DNA of 32,500 nucleotides, taken from assembly GCA_009746045.1 (NCBI GenBank), contig RPFO01000038.1, forward strand, positions 202,759-235,258, read 5' to 3'. The position numbers and the translations under genes are program-made. This stretch comes from Mesostigma viride (Eukaryota; Streptophyta; Mesostigmatophyceae; Mesostigmatales; Mesostigmataceae). The notes beneath the pieces were generated by a model. That model did no database searches. It was not told the origin of the DNA and worked only from the letters and a program-made list of their open reading frames with translations. Of the stretch, positions 30,671-32,500 are shown piece by piece. Every line of letters starts with the position of its first letter. Position 1 is the first letter of the stretch.

Positions 30671-30877
30671 GGCCTCTCCATAGGATTGGATACAGACGAC
30701 GTGTTTAGGACTCGGCACAGCGGTCATGCTATATTCGCTCTCTGTGATCTTGCGCCCCGCGCTGTCGCTATGTATGCGGCGAAGCTTTCCCGGGACCCGG
30801 AGCCTTTCTGTCGGGCCATTACCTCAGGCTTCCTGTACCTGCTGAGGCCACCCTACGCATACTGCTTTTGTCCATAG
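30671..30877 (+). CDS. Possible upstream exon of the AP2 gene, copy 3 (uncertain)
   Basis: Open frame equivalent to the second half of 10985-11299: SIGLDTDDVFRTRHSGHAIF, then ALCDLAPRAVAMYAAKLSRD and CRAITSGFLYLLRPPYAYCF, stop TAG. The 5' part is out of frame relative to copy 2. The TAG (30875-30877) doubles as an AG acceptor after a pyrimidine run. Confidence 0.33.
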   Translation, partial: GLSIGLDTDDVFRTRHSGHAIFALCDLAPRAVAMYAAKLSRDPEPFCRAITSGFLYLLRPPYAYCFCP

Positions 30878-30964
30878 CTTGTGCAACTTGAGCCCACGAG
30901 CTTTGCGCGCGGCGTTGCCCAAATTTTGCATGGAGATGTGGGGCTTGCTTCCCGTTTTCTGAGA

Positions 30965-31158
30965 ATGTATACCGGCCTCGAAAGCAGCGCAGATAAGTGG
31001 AGACCATGTGTTTATTTCTATTCAGCGAAGGACTATGAGTTTCCACACGGTGGCGTGCTCTACCAAGAGACCGCACATGCCTGGTCGAAGAGAGGACAGT
31101 ACAAGCTCTATCTGGGTTCTTACGAGACGCCCGAGGTTGCGGCCAAGATCCGAAGCAA
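30965..31158 (+). CDS. Divergent AP2-like exon (E1), copy 3 (gene continues beyond window)
   Basis: MYTGLESSADKWRPCVYFYS, KDYEFPHGGVLYQETAHAWS, GQYKLYLGSYETPEVAAKIR and SK, donor AGCAA|GTAAGT at 31159. The frame is open upstream to 30878, giving LVQLEPTSFARGVAQILHGD and more, whereas copy 2 has a TAA in that stretch. Fourteen residues differ from copy 2, all in the strand segments. The remaining exons should follow the pyrimidine tract outside the window. Confidence 0.64.
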
Positions 31159-31237
31159 GTAAGTGGGCAGCTGAGGGGCTGAGGGCGCAAGTGGCTGGGA
31201 GGGGTACGTTGGCCGATTTACTTCTGATATGGTAACT

Positions 31238-31261
31238 AATTCTCTCTCTCTCTCCCTCCCT

Positions 31262-31356
<95 letters not shown>

Positions 31357-32500
31357 CTCCCTCCCTCCCCTCCCCCTCCCCCTCCCCTCCCCCTCCCCTC
31401 CCCTCCCCCTCCCCTCCCCCTCCCCCTCCCCTCCCCTCCCCTCCCCTCCCCTCCCTCCCCTCCCTCCCTCCCTCCCCTCCCCCTCCCCCTCCCCCCTCCC
31501 CCTCCCCTCCCCTCCCCTCCCCCTCCCCTCCCCCTCCCCTCCCTCCCCTCCCCTCCCTCCCCTCCCCTCCCTCCCTCCCCTCCCCTCCCCCTCCCTCCCT
31601 CCCCTCCCTCCCCCTCCCCCTCCCCTCCCTCCCCTCCCCTCCCCTCCCCCTCCCCCTCCCCTCCCCTCCCTCCCCCTCCCCCTCCCCTCTCCCCTCCCCC
31701 TCCCCTCCCCCTCCCCCTCCCTCCCCCTCCCTCCCCTCCCTCCCCCTCCCCTCCCCCTCCCTCCCCTCCCCCTCCCCTCCCCTCCCCTCCCTCCCCCCCC
31801 TCCCTCCCCCTCCCTCCCTCCCCCCCCCTCCCTCCCCTCCCTCCCTCCCCTCCCTCCCTCCCCTCCTCGCCCCTCCCCCCTCCCCCTCCCCTCCCCTCCC
31901 TCCCCCTCCCCTCCCCCTCCCCTCCCTCCTCCTCCCTCCCCCTCCCCTCCCCCTCCCTCCCCTCTCCCCTCCCCTCCCCCTCCCTCCCCCTCCCCTCCCT
32001 CCTCCCTCCCCTCCCCCTCCCCTCCCCCTCCCCCTCCTCCCCCCCCTCCCCTCCCCTCCCCCTCCCCTCCCCCTCCCCCTCCCCTCCCTCCCCCTCCCCT
32101 CCCTCCCCTCCCCTCCCTCCCTCCCCTCCCCTCCCCCTCCCCCTCCCCCTCCCCTCCCCCTCCCCTCCCTCCCCTCCCCTCCCCTCCCCTCCCCCTCGCC
32201 CTCCCCTCGCCCTCGCCCTCCCCCTCGCCCTCCCTCCCTCCCCCCTCCCCTCCCTCCCCTCCCCTCCCCCTCCCCCTCCCCTCCCCTCCCCTCCCCTCCC
32301 CCTCCCCTCCCTCCCCTCCCCTCCCCCTCCCCTCCTCCCCTCCCCCTCCCCTCCCCCTCCCCTCCCTCCCTCCCTCCTCCCCCTCCCCTCCCCTCCCTCC
32401 CTCCCTCCCTCCCCTCCCCCTCCTCCCTCCCTCCCCTCCCCTCCCCTCCCCTCCCCTCCCCCTCCCCTCCCCCTCCCCTCCCCCTCCCTCCCTCCCCTCC
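31238..32500. repeat. CT then CCCCTC/CCCT polypyrimidine tract, runs off the window
   Basis: (TC)n to about 31351, then CCCTC/CCCCTC units, with first CCCTCG-like units near 32197-32230. It holds the same position after a GTAAGT donor as the intron 1 repeats of copy 2, so a CCCTCG block and a third segment A are expected beyond 32500. Confidence 0.96.

Overview
The window looks like nuclear DNA from a green alga, most likely chlorophycean (Chlamydomonadales/Volvocales or Haematococcus type). The reasons are a plant-type AP2/ERF DNA-binding domain, GT-AG introns with a strong bias to phase 1, TGTAA motifs near a 3' end, LINE and tyrosine-recombinase retrotransposon relics, and enormous GC-rich microsatellites. 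There is no bacterial gene organisation. The species assignment is inference.

The window is best read as part of a tandem array of one multi-exon AP2-domain gene. Each unit holds (i) an exon with a divergent AP2-like half ending in a GTAAGT donor (11387-11580; 30965-31158), (ii) a pyrimidine-rich intron made of CT, CCCCTC, CCCTCT and CCCTCG repeats, (iii) a ~5.8 kb block (1441-7157; 18474-24341) with a canonical AP2 exon, a basic exon, Ser/Asp-rich exons and a conserved C-terminal exon, and (iv) a spacer full of transposon relics. Copy 1 lacks its 5' end (outside the window), copy 2 is complete apart from uncertain 5' exons, and copy 3 is cut off in its first intron. Corresponding exons of successive units are about 17.0 and 19.6 kb apart. 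The exon chain was found by eye: splice phases match, and three exon length differences between copies are multiples of three (E3 -3, E8 +9, E9 +9).

Comparing copies, the DNA-contacting strand region of the canonical AP2 domain differs at 11 codons, all non-synonymous, within 29 codons, while the flanking exon is nearly identical. The AP2-like half in the other exon behaves the same way. This suggests a family of transcription factors diversifying its DNA recognition.

The spacers and the first intron hold nested mobile elements that can be dated against paralogous empty sites: LINE 3' fragments with a covarying 3' hairpin, a G/C-homopolymer TIR element, a 251-bp MITE with GTAC target duplications, a 2160-bp TIR element with TA duplications carrying a reverse-transcriptase tail fragment, and a decayed tyrosine-recombinase (DIRS-like) retrotransposon between 12.07 and 16.96 kb. 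A perfect-looking 1089-bp tandem duplication lies at 24441-26618.
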